A stretch of DNA of 64,000 nucleotides from JALZKA01 sp963786495 (GTDB lineage Bacteria; Actinomycetota; Thermoleophilia; Solirubrobacterales; 70-9). The position numbers and the translations under genes were made by a program. Positions 16,989-26,808 of this stretch are shown here, piece after piece. Where the stretch lies: assembly GCA_963786495.1 (NCBI GenBank), contig CAWAZL010000008.1, forward strand, positions 124,001 to 188,000, read 5' to 3'. Positions within the stretch are counted from its first letter, which is position 1. Each line of letters begins with the position of its first letter. The notes beneath the pieces are model-generated. The model made no database searches. It saw only the letters and a list, made by a program, of their open reading frames with translations, and was not told the DNA's origin.

Positions 16989-19383
16989 CAGCTCACCGGG
17001 TCAGGGTCGAGGCCCTCGTCGAACTTCGCCTTCTCCTTCGAGTTGTCGCCCGGCCCGCAGTTGATCTCGACGTCCGACTCGCCGTCCTTCGCGTCGATCA
17101 CGTCGATTCCGCCCAGGCCGCGAATCAGGTCCGGGTCGCCGCCGCCGATCAGGAGGTTGGGCCCGTTCGAGCCGAAGATGCTGTCGTTCCCCTCGGACCC
17201 CTGAACGTCCTCGATGCTGTGTAACACGTCGTCGCCCATGTTCGGCCCGAAGGCGGTCTGCGTGTCCAGGTTGATCGTGACCTGGCTTCCGTTGTTGTAG
17301 CTCAAGAAGTCGGTGCCCGAGCCGCCGTCGATCTCGTCCGGCGAGTCCGAGTTCTCGCCCGCCAGGATCGTGTCGTCACCCGGCCCGGCGCAGGCGCGGT
17401 CCTCGCCGCCGTAGATGTTCATCGCGTCATGCGCCTTCCTGGGCGAAGATGATGTCGTCGACTGCGTGGGAGCCCTGGATCTGGTCGCGGCCCTTCCGCC
17501 CGATGTGTGACGCGGGGCCGATCACGAATTCCCCGAGGCACGCGACCCGCTCGGTAGTCCCCGCGTCACAGCCGTCACCCTCCGGACGCGGCACTCCGCG
17601 AGAGTCGGTCTTCAGCCGCTTGCCGTTCACCTCGCAGTCGCTCTCGGGGACCAGGTCGAGCGCGGCGCTCGAATCGTTCGTGAACGCGTGGGATAGCGGG
17701 AACGTCACCGCGTCGAACGGCGGAATACCGGGAACCCCCACCGGGGGGTCACCGTTATGGATGAGCGGGTTCAGGAAGTCCGACGCGTGCGAGTCCGTCG
17801 GCGCGTCGATCCCGCAGTCGGCGTCCACTGTGTCCTCGACGTTGTAGCCGGCCGACTGGATGTCTGTGCCGGACCCGATCTTGCACCCATCGGTGCTCTC
17901 GTCGATGATCGACGCGTGGATCGAGATCGGATTGTCGGCGAATGCGGCATAGAGAGCGTCGCCGTCCGTTGTCCCGGTCCCCGCGACATTGTCCCGGAAG
18001 GTCGAGAAGTGGATCTCGGCGCTGCCGGCCGGCGGCGTGAGCGTCTCATCCTGCGCGGCGAAGATCCCTCCCCCGTCCGCCCCGGCGAGCGGCGCCAGGT
18101 TTGAGCTCACCGTCGTGTTCTCGAGGTAGAGGTCGGCCCCTCTTGCGAAGATGCCGGCGCCCTGCTGGGTCTCGGTGGCCGTGAGCTCATTGTTCGTGAC
18201 GCTCGTGCGAACGAACCGCACCGAGGTCTGCTCCGTCGCGCTTCCGTTGTTGGTGTAAAAGCCGCCGCCCTGAGCGAGGTTCTGCGTCTGCCCTGCAAGC
18301 GAGTTCGAGTCGATCACCGAATCCGTGATCTTCGTGTCGGACTGGGTGAAGATGCCGCCCCCGAATCCGCCCGAGTCGTTGTTGGTGACAGCCACGCGTT
18401 TCAGCGCCAGGCTGCCGCCCACGCCAGACTGGTCGATTCCGCCGCCGCGCGAGGAAGCGAAGTTGCCGTCCAACGTCACGTTTGAGAGCTTGAGCCTTCG
18501 CGCCCTGTGGCGGCTGTACCGCCACGATTGCGCCGCCACGGCCGGCGGTGAACACCGAGTTGTCGTTCAGCTGCGCATTCTTGATCGACAGGTCGTCGGC
18601 CGCATAGATCGCGCCGCCAACGCCGGATTCCCCGACCAGCGGGTTCAAGGTGTTGTCCGAGATCCTCGAAGGCCCGAAAAACCCCACCGACTGGGGCGGG
18701 CCCTTGATCTTCGTCGGGGAGTTGGTCCAGATGGCGCCGCCCTGGGGGAAGCCCGAGACGCCTGCGGAGTTGTCCTCGATCATGAAGACGCCGGTGATCG
18801 TGAGCCGCTTGCAGAACTCGCAGGCGACCGCGCCGCCGGCGATCTCGGCGTTGTTGTCGCTCATTGCTACGTCGTTCAGCGCAAGCGACGTCTTGGAGCC
18901 GTCGGCCAGGATCGCCCCACCCACGTCTTCGCCTGAGTTGACGTCGGAGATCGAGACGCCTTGAATCGACACGTTCCCCCTCCCCGTGATCTCGAGGGCG
19001 CGGTGACCGTTCACCGTCGGCACCACTATTTCGGGCAGGTTGGGTGTGAACGAGTCGTCGCCCTTGATGGTGAGCTTGCCCTTGGCGGAGTAGTCCAGGT
19101 CGCCACCCGCGTTCGGTTTGTTCTTCTCGGGAATCGAGAGGAAATGCGAGCTGACCAGCTGGACGGTGTCGTTCTTCGAACCGGCGGGACAGCCGTCGAT
19201 CTTCTTGTTCTTCGCCGCTGCCTCGACCGCCTCGCGAAGGGAGCAGACGTTGTTGCCGGTCTTGTAGTCGTCGCCGTCGGTCTCGACTTCGATCACGGTG
19301 GCGCCGGCGGGCGTGGTGAGCCCAACCGCTAATACGGCGGCTAACGCCCCTGCCCGAACGATCAACGCTTCCCCACAGCGCAT
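16985..19383 (-). pseudogene. CSLREA beta-helix protein with RTX-like C-terminus (two frameshifts)
   Basis: It begins at 19383 with a signal peptide (VRAGALAAVLAVGLTTPAGA) and the CSLREA motif (NNVCSLREAVEAAAKN). A right-handed beta-helix of polymorphic-outer-membrane type follows, with repeats such as GGAILADGS and GGAIYAADD. The end is a block of calcium-binding-like GxGxD repeats (YGGEDRACAGPGDDTILAGE). The reading frame shifts near 18485-18505 and again near 17428-17436. Repairing both gives about 800 residues. The protein is secreted and probably cell-surface. It is divergent from ccmG. Confidence 0.75.
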
Positions 19384-19420
19384 GAGAGCGCACGTTACTC
19401 CTCTCCCTAGGCTTTGCCAA

Positions 19421-19966
19421 GTGAGCGGGAAGACCTTCGCAGCCGTCATCGCGGTGCTCGGCGTGATCGCCCTCCTCGGCTTCGGCGTCGTCACCAAGGG
19501 CGAGCAGGCGCTGGAGGTCGGCGAGACCGTGCCTTCGGCCGAGCTGGAGTTCCTCGCGCCCGAGGGCTCAGGCTTCGCCGGCCAGACCACATCCGTCGAC
19601 GACTACCGCGGCCAGTGGGTCCTGCTCAACATCTGGGCCTCGTGGTGTGGGCCGTGCAAGGACGAGTCGCCCGACCTCGTCGACTTCCAGGACGAGCAAA
19701 GCGGCGCCGACTTCACCGTCCTCGGCATCCAGACCCAGGACGGGACCGATGACGGACTGCAGTTCGTCGAGGAGTTCGGCCTCAACTACCCCTCCATCCG
19801 CGACGGCTCCGGCGACTACGCCGACGACCTCGGCGCCTCAGGCGTCCCCGAGACGATCCTCGTAGACCCCGAAGGCAAAGTCGCCTACTACCGCCCGGGC
19901 CCGGTCGACGAAGAGATCCTCCAGGCCGAGATCCTCCCCCTCATCCAGAACGAATCGGGGGCGTAG
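19421..19966 (+). CDS. ccmG: CcmG/ResA-type thioredoxin-like protein
   Basis: A 181-residue membrane-anchored thioredoxin. One N-terminal transmembrane helix (about 5-23) is followed by a redoxin domain with the active site WASWCGPCKDESP. CcmG/ResA proteins keep apocytochrome CxxCH cysteines reduced for heme attachment. The start is GTG at 19421; no ATG fits. It is followed directly by ccmH, confirming the cytochrome c maturation role. The partner genes ccmF and ccmE are about 15 kb away in the same window. Confidence 0.9.
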   Translation: MSGKTFAAVIAVLGVIALLGFGVVTKGEQALEVGETVPSAELEFLAPEGSGFAGQTTSVDDYRGQWVLLNIWASWCGPCKDESPDLVDFQDEQSGADFTVLGIQTQDGTDDGLQFVEEFGLNYPSIRDGSGDYADDLGASGVPETILVDPEGKVAYYRPGPVDEEILQAEILPLIQNESGA

Positions 19967-20445
19967 GTGGTGCTTCGCGCGGTGCTAGCCCTCGCTATCA
20001 CTTTGATAGCGCTCGCTATCGGCGCTGCGGCCGGACTCGCCCAGTCGCCCGAACCCCAGACGACCCTCCCCGACGTCGAGGACGAGGTGATGTGCCCGGT
20101 CTGCGGCACGACCCTCGAGCTCGCCTCCGACTCCCCCAGGCGATCGACGAGCGCGAGCAGATCCGCGAGCTCATCGCCCAGGGCCTCACCAAGGAAGAGA
20201 TCAAGGACGAGCTCGTAGCCGAGTTCGGCCCCGAGGTCCTCGCCGAACCCAGCAAGGAAGGCTTCGACCTCGCCGCCTGGCTCGTCCCCGGCCTGGCCGT
20301 CCTGGCCGGCGCCATCCTCGCCTTCTTCGCCGTCCGCCGCTGGCGCGGCAATTCACCCCCGCCGGGCGGCAGTCCCGGGACACCCGCCGAATCCACCGCG
20401 GACGGCGCGCGGCTGGACGAGGACCTGAAGCGCTACGAGCTCTAG
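19967..20445 (+). CDS. ccmH: Cytochrome c biogenesis protein CcmH (one frameshift)
   Basis: The N-terminal part has a signal segment and the diagnostic motif VMCPVCGTTLELASDSP. After a run of five C at 20133-20137 the frame is lost. The next frame continues as QAIDEREQIRELIAQGLT, then KDELVAEFGPEVLAEPSK, a C-terminal membrane helix and a short tail. One extra C in the run restores a normal CcmH/NrfF of about 160 residues. The redox CxxC is intact. It starts with GTG right after the ccmG stop. Confidence 0.85.
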
Positions 20446-20494
20446 CGGAGGAGTAGGGTCCAAAGCGACGGGTCAACCGATCGGGAGGAGCCGC

Positions 20495-20899
20495 ATGGGC
20501 CGCAGGCTGGTTGTTTTGCTGTCGCTGGTAGGAGTCGCGACGCTCGGGGGTCCGTCACTCGCCGACGCTGGATCGTCAGGCGACGTCAAGACCAAGGCGA
20601 CGATGGGACTCTCGTATTTCCCCGAGAGCGACTCCCGCAACTACGAGGTCTTCGTCACGGCGCCGAAGGCGAAGTGCGTCGAAGTCCGCTCGGTATCGGT
20701 CTTCCAAAAGCTTCCGGGCAAGGACGACCGCATCGGCAAGGAGACGACCAACGAATTCGGAGGCGCGTTCGTCACCGATAGCCCTGCCGAACCATTTGTC
20801 GAAGGCGACCAGTTCTACGCCAAGGTCAAGAAGCGGGTCCTGGGCAACACGACCTGCCTAGCGGCGAAGACAAAGACCTTCACCGTCGGCCCAGGCTGA
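20495..20899 (+). CDS. Secreted single-domain protein with CxxxxxVxVF...FYAKV fold
   Basis: A 134-residue protein with a signal peptide (LVVLLSLVGVATLGGPSLADA) and a good GGGAGGAG-like ribosome-binding site. The mature part has KCVEVRSVSVFQKLPGKDDR, then TNEFGGAFV, FYAKVKK and CLAAKTKTF. The same pattern ends the larger proteins at 28062 and 33353 and a remnant at 26809. It resembles a small transthyretin-like/carboxypeptidase-regulatory beta sandwich. The function is unknown. Confidence 0.75.
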   Translation: MGRRLVVLLSLVGVATLGGPSLADAGSSGDVKTKATMGLSYFPESDSRNYEVFVTAPKAKCVEVRSVSVFQKLPGKDDRIGKETTNEFGGAFVTDSPAEPFVEGDQFYAKVKKRVLGNTTCLAAKTKTFTVGPG

Positions 20900-20905
20900 G
20901 CCGCC

Positions 20906-20952
20906 GCGTGTGTCAATCCGCTACCGCTCAGCGGTACTTTGCGCACACACGC
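20906..20952. terminator. Nested hairpin between convergent genes
   Basis: The outer arms are GCGTGTGT (20906-20913) and ACACACGC (20945-20952). The inner arms are TACCGCT (20922-20928) and AGCGGTA (20930-20936). It lies between the stops of two convergent genes and is a plausible bidirectional terminator. Confidence 0.6.
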
Positions 20953-20998
20953 CGAATCCGCTGAGGACGAGCCGGACCATCACGAGCTGTAGCGCTAG

Positions 20999-21613
20999 TC
21001 AGCCGGTTGAGATCGCGATGACGGCGATCGTGGGCACCCTAATCCGGATATCTTCTACCCCAAGCTGCTGACAAGCGAGCGCAACACTGTGACTGCCAGC
21101 TGCGATTGACCCCGTTACAAGCGTGCGAGCAAAGCCGTCGGTTGCGCCGGCAGCGGTGTTGTCACTTACCTCGCCTGGCCCTTCGGAGACCGGGGCGTCA
21201 GCACCGTCCACCCTCACTTCGCACTCGGCGTTGGCGCCAACGCCCTCGCTCGAGACGCCTCCGGTCGCCGTCACGAGCAACTGGCTGGGAGAGTCAAGTG
21301 ACAGGGAGACGGCGGCGCAATCTGCGAAAACGGAGTCCGCTGGATCGCAATCCGACGCCTGTGTTCCTTCGAGTCCGACGATCCGATCCCCCTGCAACGA
21401 TCCCTCATCAACCTCAAGCCCGCCGATCGTGTTGCGCCTAACGTCCTCACCGGTGACGCCCCGGCGATCTTTCAGGTCCTGGGTTCTGACCGAGTTGTTG
21501 TCAAGCTCACGCGAGCCGATCTCGCCCGCGGCGTAGACGGCACCTGTTCCCGCGGTAAGAACAAGCGCCAGCGTCGCCGTGACATTCGCGTAGGTGAGGT
21601 GACGTCTGATCAT
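20999..21613 (-). CDS. Secreted protein with TYANV-type signal segment
   Basis: A 204-residue protein starting MIRRHLTYANVTATLALVLT, with AVYAAGEIGSRELDNNSVRT after it. This N-terminus is shared with secreted proteins at 52438 and 35587. The mature part is a beta-rich domain with three Cys pairs and no catalytic motif. Its ATG overlaps the stop of the 613-residue surface protein (ATGA), so it is the last gene of the sigma-factor operon. Confidence 0.75.
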   Translation of the reverse strand: MIRRHLTYANVTATLALVLTAGTGAVYAAGEIGSRELDNNSVRTQDLKDRRGVTGEDVRRNTIGGLEVDEGSLQGDRIVGLEGTQASDCDPADSVFADCAAVSLSLDSPSQLLVTATGGVSSEGVGANAECEVRVDGADAPVSEGPGEVSDNTAAGATDGFARTLVTGSIAAGSHSVALACQQLGVEDIRIRVPTIAVIAISTG

Positions 21614-23451
21614 TGCCGCGCTTCGACGATAACGCGACGAGCACCAGTTTGGGTCCCGCGGTACGGCCATCCGTGCTCAGAAGGGACCTTCAACCGAAAG
21701 CGGATGCCGACGTCCTGGACGTAGTGGGTTCCGAACCCGTACTTGAACTTGAATCGTCCGTCTGACCTCGTCCGGAATGGGTTTCGGACCGTTGACCAGC
21801 GCCCGCTCGTCGGATCCTGATACTGAATTTGTACGAGCTTGCCCCTAGCTGGAATCCGGGCTCCTAGCCGCTCGATCCGTCCGGTGAAGGTCGTCGAGCT
21901 GCCCTCCGGAACATGCTTGCGGGTTAGTCCGAGCTTCGCACCAGTTCGAACCGTCATCCGTCCGGCATGAACACTCGTGTCGAGGTACCGCTGGTCGCCC
22001 TCGTACTCAACTGTGACAGCACGACTCGGCCCCGCCGGCAGCTTCGACGACCAACGTCCTGACTCGTCGGTTGTCACCGTACGAATGCGATGGTCGATCA
22101 AGGCACCTTCTCCGAAGTCTTCGTCAACGATCACAGGTTTGTTTGCAAGCGGCTGTCCGGCGGCATCCAGCAAACGCCCCTGCACACCGGCGCTCCTCCC
22201 GTAGGCCACCAGTGTCCGCGCCGAGCCCCCGGGCTCAAGGCGCGCGTTCAATTCCACCCCGGACTTCAACGGGAACTGCAACGTCATTGGGGAGCCGTCA
22301 TCCCGAAGCATGGTCTGGGATGTGTTGCCTGCAACGTCGGTCGCGGCTGCCAAAAACTCATAAGTTCCCGGCACCTGAGCTGTCGAATCAACCCGAGTCT
22401 GAAGCTCGCCGGGCAACTTCTGCGTGAGCAGCGGATGCCAGTCAGTGGTACCCCCGAGGCGAAAGAAAATCGATCCGTCCGCTAGCCCAGAGAACTGATC
22501 AACAACGCGGGCCCTGATCAACTCTGGATCATTGGCGTCCTGCGATGCGAAGTTTGCGGCCGGCGCCTCGTTGTCGACCCGCATCTGATGAGTCCGACAA
22601 CTGATGTTGTCGGCGAAGTCCGAGGCACACGAACTGATTACGTTTGCGCCGTTGACGAAAGGATGGACGTCGGTATCAGGAAGAGATCTCAATGTTTGCG
22701 TTGGCTCGCACGGGGCGAACTCAGACGCGACTCCGCTCAGTAGCTCGCCGTCGCAGGTCGTCGACTCCTCTTCAACCGCGGTGCCGTTGATGCTGACCTC
22801 GATGCGACGCAGCCCGGCGCCTTGGTCATTTGCAACGACCTGAATCTCCCCAGGCCCCCGCAACCAGCCGCCTCCAAGGAGGCTTCCCTCCACCTCAACC
22901 TCCGGATCAGAACTATCCGCCACGGTGAACCGGAGGTTCCGCACCCAAGTCCTCGCGTGCTCCGACGGAGCACAGCTCGGGCCCTCGCGGCATTCGAGGC
23001 TCGCCACGAATTGCCGCTGGGGCTTCCCGCTCCACTCGTAGGACTCGAAGTCGCTGGGCCCCGTCTCACCCGACGCCACCGCTTGAGTGACACGCCCGTC
23101 GGAGTCAGCCATGAACAGGTTTGACGCGTAGCCATTGGCCCGGCGCAGCCGCCCTTCGACCTGCACGCCCGTGATTCCAAGAGGTTCGTCCACCTCCCAG
23201 AACACCTCGGCTGAGCGGCCCTCACTTGTCCTGTCGACATTGTCGATCTTGACTGCCGAGCTGTTCTGAGGATCGCTGCAGAGGCTTCTCGCGGAAAAGG
23301 AGTTTGTGCTGTCGATCGTCCCTCCGAAGCTTCGATGAAGCTCGTGGCAGAAAACGACGTCATACGTCCCATCGGCGGCCGACGCGTTGGCGGGCAAGAT
23401 GCCCAAGAGGCCCAGAACGGCCGTGGCTAAAAGCGGTCTTGTTCTCCTCAC
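21610..23451 (-). CDS. Large secreted surface protein with Ig-like/carboxypeptidase-regulatory modules
   Basis: A 613-residue protein with a signal peptide (LLATAVLGLLGILPANASAA). The first 180 residues form a Cys-containing domain. The middle has repeated beta domains (FEFLAAATDVAGNTSQ-type). Residues about 420-500 read like a carboxypeptidase-regulatory repeat (GVQGRLLDAAGQPLANKPVI), and the last 100 residues carry FKFKYGFGTHY. It starts at GTG within the stop of the sigma-factor gene (GTGA). Its role is probably extracellular matrix or envelope; no enzyme motif is seen. Confidence 0.75.
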   Translation of the reverse strand: MRRTRPLLATAVLGLLGILPANASAADGTYDVVFCHELHRSFGGTIDSTNSFSARSLCSDPQNSSAVKIDNVDRTSEGRSAEVFWEVDEPLGITGVQVEGRLRRANGYASNLFMADSDGRVTQAVASGETGPSDFESYEWSGKPQRQFVASLECREGPSCAPSEHARTWVRNLRFTVADSSDPEVEVEGSLLGGGWLRGPGEIQVVANDQGAGLRRIEVSINGTAVEEESTTCDGELLSGVASEFAPCEPTQTLRSLPDTDVHPFVNGANVISSCASDFADNISCRTHQMRVDNEAPAANFASQDANDPELIRARVVDQFSGLADGSIFFRLGGTTDWHPLLTQKLPGELQTRVDSTAQVPGTYEFLAAATDVAGNTSQTMLRDDGSPMTLQFPLKSGVELNARLEPGGSARTLVAYGRSAGVQGRLLDAAGQPLANKPVIVDEDFGEGALIDHRIRTVTTDESGRWSSKLPAGPSRAVTVEYEGDQRYLDTSVHAGRMTVRTGAKLGLTRKHVPEGSSTTFTGRIERLGARIPARGKLVQIQYQDPTSGRWSTVRNPFRTRSDGRFKFKYGFGTHYVQDVGIRFRLKVPSEHGWPYRGTQTGARRVIVEARQ

Positions 23452-24813
23452 GGCCCGAACTCCTGTGCGACCGCGCCCTCGCCGGAGCCGGAGTCCGTCT
23501 GGGCTGGCGGGGATCCAACTGGAGCAGCCGCGCTCTCAACTCCGAGCTCCTGGGTTATTGGTGGTGTTTCAGAAGCCAGCACCTCTTCGGGCGGCTTCGC
23601 CTTCGTTGCTCCGTCCTGACTGCTCTCCTGTCTCGCGTCCCCCTCGGTCTGAGGGACATCGGACCCTGCAACTTGCGGCGCCGTATCGGGCCGGACCTGG
23701 CGGGCGATCTTGGCCAGCGGAGGCGAGTTCCGACCGTCATTCTCGAGGGACTTCTCGGCGGGATCGGAAAGCGAAAGCGGCCCGACCCCCGCCACCACGC
23801 AACTCGAAATCGCCACAAGACCGCCGGCGCACGCGAGGGCGGCCTTACCCCCGGTTCCGAGTGCTGTCAACTTCGCGAGCACGCCGGCGCCAGTTGCGCC
23901 GACACCTCGGACGCCCGCGACGGCCGTCAGCGCTTCATTCGTCTCCGAGCGCGACAAGGCCCCCGAAGCCGAATCGCGTACCCCATCGATCGCGTCTCGA
24001 GCTCGCTCAAGAACACTCGAGTGGCCGTCTAAGGCTTCCAGAGCGCCCGGTAGGAGGATTGAAGAGCCGACATCGTGCAGGTGGCCGGAGAGCTTGCCGA
24101 CAAACTCGTTGCAGCTGCGGCAATGTGAGATGTGGCTTTGGGCCTGGAGGGCTTGATCCTCCGTGGCGCTACCGGCAGCGAATGCCTTGAGCAGTGGCTC
24201 GCGGTCCGCGCACCACCGCCCTTCGTCGACGAGCTTGATCCGCTCGACCAAGTCGTCGACGCCTCGAGTTATCTCCTTGCGGTAGGCGCGAGGCGACAGG
24301 CCGTCCACCATTCCGCAGATCTCGCCTGGTTCAAGGTCCCAGCCATAACGGAGCAACATGACTGCTCGACGACGCGGAGGCAGGCTTGCGAGCAGATCCC
24401 GGGTCAGCCTTCGCGACTCGGTCGCCTCCGCTTGTTCGTGGACTGAATCGCTTACTTCTGCCACCCCACGTGCAGCCTCAAGCGGCGCGACCGGCTTGCG
24501 CTTACGCCTGCGGATCTCCTTGCTTGCGTGATTGGCGACAGCCGTCAGCAGATACGAGCGGACCTCGTCATCAGTCAGGTCGGCAAGCCTTCCGCTCGAG
24601 CGCTCGAAGCGTGCCAAGCCACGCATTCGAGTAGATGTCCTCGATCTCGGGCTCGCCAAACGCAGACCCGTAAGCCCGACGGATCAGCCCTGTCGCGGGC
24701 CGGCGCATTTCCTCATAGAGGCCGCTCGCACGCTCATGCCACGCGGCACGGTCGCGCTCCGCAGACTCAGCGCCTGACGGATGACTGGTGGCGATCGTTA
24801 ACCCGTATCCCAT
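23448..24813 (-). CDS. ECF sigma factor fused to zinc-finger anti-sigma-like domain and membrane segment (one frameshift)
   Basis: The N-terminal piece from 24813 has sigma region 2 (EIEDIYSNAWLGTLRALER). After a frameshift near 24595-24612 the protein continues with TDDEVRSYLLTAVANHASKE, then sigma region 4 (LPPRRRAVMLLRYGWDLEPG). A C-terminal extension follows with the ZAS-like motif HISHCRSC (HxxxCxxC), a transmembrane helix (ALACAGGLVAISSCVVAGVG) and an outside Pro/Glu-rich tail. This fuses a sigma factor and an anti-sigma-type anchor in one chain. The two genes downstream overlap it and encode secreted proteins. Confidence 0.78.
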
Positions 24814-25127
24814 CCCGTACTTATCCGAACCCCGCCGACGCTCAGCGCGCCCCCCTTCGGTCGGAAATATCTACCTGCAGACCGTAAATCGGCGCAGGAT
24901 CGCGCTGCGCTGATCGAGTCGCGAAACTTGCGAAAACCATGTGCTTCTATCCGCAAATTGCGGGAACTTTCTGCAGCCGGTAATCCGTTCAGCTTCAGAG
25001 ACCGGAGGAGGACGTGCCACGCTTTCCGGTTAGTCCACCACGCAGCGCGCGTACGTGGTGAAGCCCTCCGCGAGCGTGTAGGTACGAACCGCACCTACCT
25101 CTCCCGCGCTCAGGCCCTCACGAGGGC
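24814..25127. other. Gene-free stretch upstream of the sigma operon
   Basis: No convincing coding sequence was found. The stretch is more AT-rich than its surroundings and holds the palindrome CCGCAA-A-TTGCGG (24951-24963), about 140 bases before the sigma start. It may contain the operon promoter and an operator. An open frame at 24798-25094 on the minus strand has no family features. Confidence 0.45.
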
Positions 25128-25951
25128 TCAGCACTTGAACCGCTCGCTCTCCGAACTGGGATTGGAGTTGACGTCTCCTGGGAACTTCACGGTGACCTTG
25201 CACTTGTTTGCGTCTGGGCGGTCGAAGGATGAGCTGAACTCGCTCGGAGGCCCAAGTGTCGGCTTGTCCTGATCCACCTTCTTGAAGGCGCCTCCCTTCT
25301 TCCTGAGCAAAGTGACCGTGACCTTGGATCCGTTCTGCTGCGGCTCGACCGAGCCCTTCGCCTTCACCTTGTTGCCCTGGGTCTTAACGGTGAGCGTGGT
25401 GGTGGTGTCGCGCGGGCGGAGCAGGTGATCAAGACGTTGCGCACCATGCTGACGGGGTCATCGGTGACCGTGCCTGTCAGGCCGACCAGCGCTTGATCCG
25501 TGGGGCAATCGTACGGTCCGTCGAAGGAACCTCCCGGGCCACCGAAACCGGCCGCCGAGACGATCGGACCGGAAAGGCTGTCGTCTTGACAGCGGGCGGA
25601 GATGTTGTCGATGAAATCTCCCTCGAAGCCCTCGATGCCGACGGCGACCTCGCCGGGCTCACAAAGGGAGTCGCGTGGAGATGTCGGCACGCCGCCCAGG
25701 AATCCGGCGCTTGCGCCGTTGAGACAAGCCATATGCACCGCACCGACGACATCATTCGGCCCGATCGACCCGAGGTGCCCACTCACTCCCCGCGCGAACT
25801 CACCGTCAGAACACAAGGTCGAATCGGCGGTCGCGAGCGGCGGACCGCCCAGGATGTTGTCGCCGGGCGCGGCGGGCGCAGAAGTTGCAAAGAGCGCCGC
25901 CGTGAGGAGCCCCGTCGTAGCCGCGACCCCAAAGATCCGAATGCGTTGCAT
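25128..25951 (-). CDS. Secreted three-repeat Cys protein with basic C-terminal domain (one frameshift)
   Basis: The N-terminal frame has a signal peptide ending SAPAAPG. Three repeats of about 45 residues follow, each bounded by Cys: LCSDGEFARGVSGHLG...MAC, LCEPGEVAVGIEGFEG...ARC and DCPTDQALVGLTGTV...ITC. Near 25411-25416 the frame shifts by one base. The second frame then continues as TLTVKTQGNKVKAKGSVEPQ, with TVTLLRKKGGAFKKV and a final SERFKC, a module common in Solirubrobacterales secreted proteins. It is one gene of about 273 residues; the function is unknown. Confidence 0.7.
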
Positions 25952-26040
25952 GCCTTACCCCTTTTCTTTGATGACAACCGCTCAGCGATCCTAAACCCTG
26001 GAGCACCCGGCGGATGCAGTTGGCGGCTAGGCTCGCGCGG

Positions 26041-26511
26041 ATGGTCATCGAAGGCCGCGAAGCCCCCGATTTCACCCTGCCCGACCAGGACGGAAACGCC
26101 GTCTCGCTGCATGGCCTGCGCGGCAAGTGGGTCGTCGTCTACTTCTACCCGCGGGCAAACACGCCTGGATGCACGACTCAGGCCTGCAGCGTCCGCGACC
26201 ACACGGCCGGCTACGAAAAGGCGGGCGCGACGGTCCTCGGCATCTCCCCCGATCCGGTCTCGGCCGTCAAAAAGTTCGCCGACAAGAACTCGCTTCACTT
26301 CCGCCTCCTGGCCGACGAGGCGCATTCGGTCGCCGAGGAGTGGGGCGTGTGGGCTGAGAAGTCGATGTACGGGAAGAAGTACTGGGGCGTGGTGCGGGCG
26401 ACGTTCATCATCGACCCGAAGGGCAAGGTCGCCATGGTCTTCCCGAAGGTTTCCCCGAAGACGCATGACGACCAGGTGCTTGGCGCACTCGCGGAGCTCA
26501 AGGCGCGGTAG
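26041..26511 (+). CDS. bcp: Thioredoxin-dependent peroxiredoxin (BCP/PrxQ)
   Basis: A 156-residue peroxiredoxin. The active site YPRANTPGCTTQACSVRDH has the peroxidatic Cys and a resolving Cys five residues later, the hallmark of PrxQ/BCP. It opens with EAPDFTLPDQDGNAVSL and ends with the conserved THDDQVLGAL. It reduces hydroperoxides with thioredoxin in the cytoplasm. The ATG at 26041 was chosen over one at 26014, because the family begins just before the EGREAPDF segment. Confidence 0.94.
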   Translation: MVIEGREAPDFTLPDQDGNAVSLHGLRGKWVVVYFYPRANTPGCTTQACSVRDHTAGYEKAGATVLGISPDPVSAVKKFADKNSLHFRLLADEAHSVAEEWGVWAEKSMYGKKYWGVVRATFIIDPKGKVAMVFPKVSPKTHDDQVLGALAELKAR

Positions 26512-26524
26512 CTGTAGGCCGCAT

Positions 26525-26797
26525 CTACTTCCGCTCGCCGCCCGGCTCCCACCACGGCTTGCCGCGCTCGCCCAGCGCAACCTTGGCCGCGTGAACCCGA
26601 GCGCGGGCTTCGTCTTCGGCCTTGACGTCGCCCTTGCGTTTTGCGGCGCCCACGGCGCGGCGGGCAGCCATCAGCTCGGAGACGAGTTCCTTCCGGCGTT
26701 CCTCGGAAAGCCGAGGATCGCTTGCCCGCCAGCGCCTGCCGTCGATCACGATGTACCGCCCGTCTGGAGTGCGCTCGGGCTCGTCGCCTGCCATCAC
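26525..26797 (-). CDS. Small conserved soluble protein
   Basis: A 90-residue charged protein. It opens PDGRYIVIDGRRWRASDP (beta hairpin with Trp), then a helical hairpin (ERRKELVSELMAARRAVGAA) and ends with KPWWEPGGERK. It resembles a small actinobacterial family of unknown function, sometimes labelled as Tol-related without support. It converges with bcp, leaving 13 bases between stops. Confidence 0.7.
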   Translation of the reverse strand: MMAGDEPERTPDGRYIVIDGRRWRASDPRLSEERRKELVSELMAARRAVGAAKRKGDVKAEDEARARVHAAKVALGERGKPWWEPGGERK

Positions 26798-26808
26798 CCG
26801 AGCCTATG

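Noticed and set aside
24798..25094. Minus-strand open frame upstream of the sigma factor
   Set aside because: It overlaps the sigma start, has Arg-rich composition and no recognisable motif.
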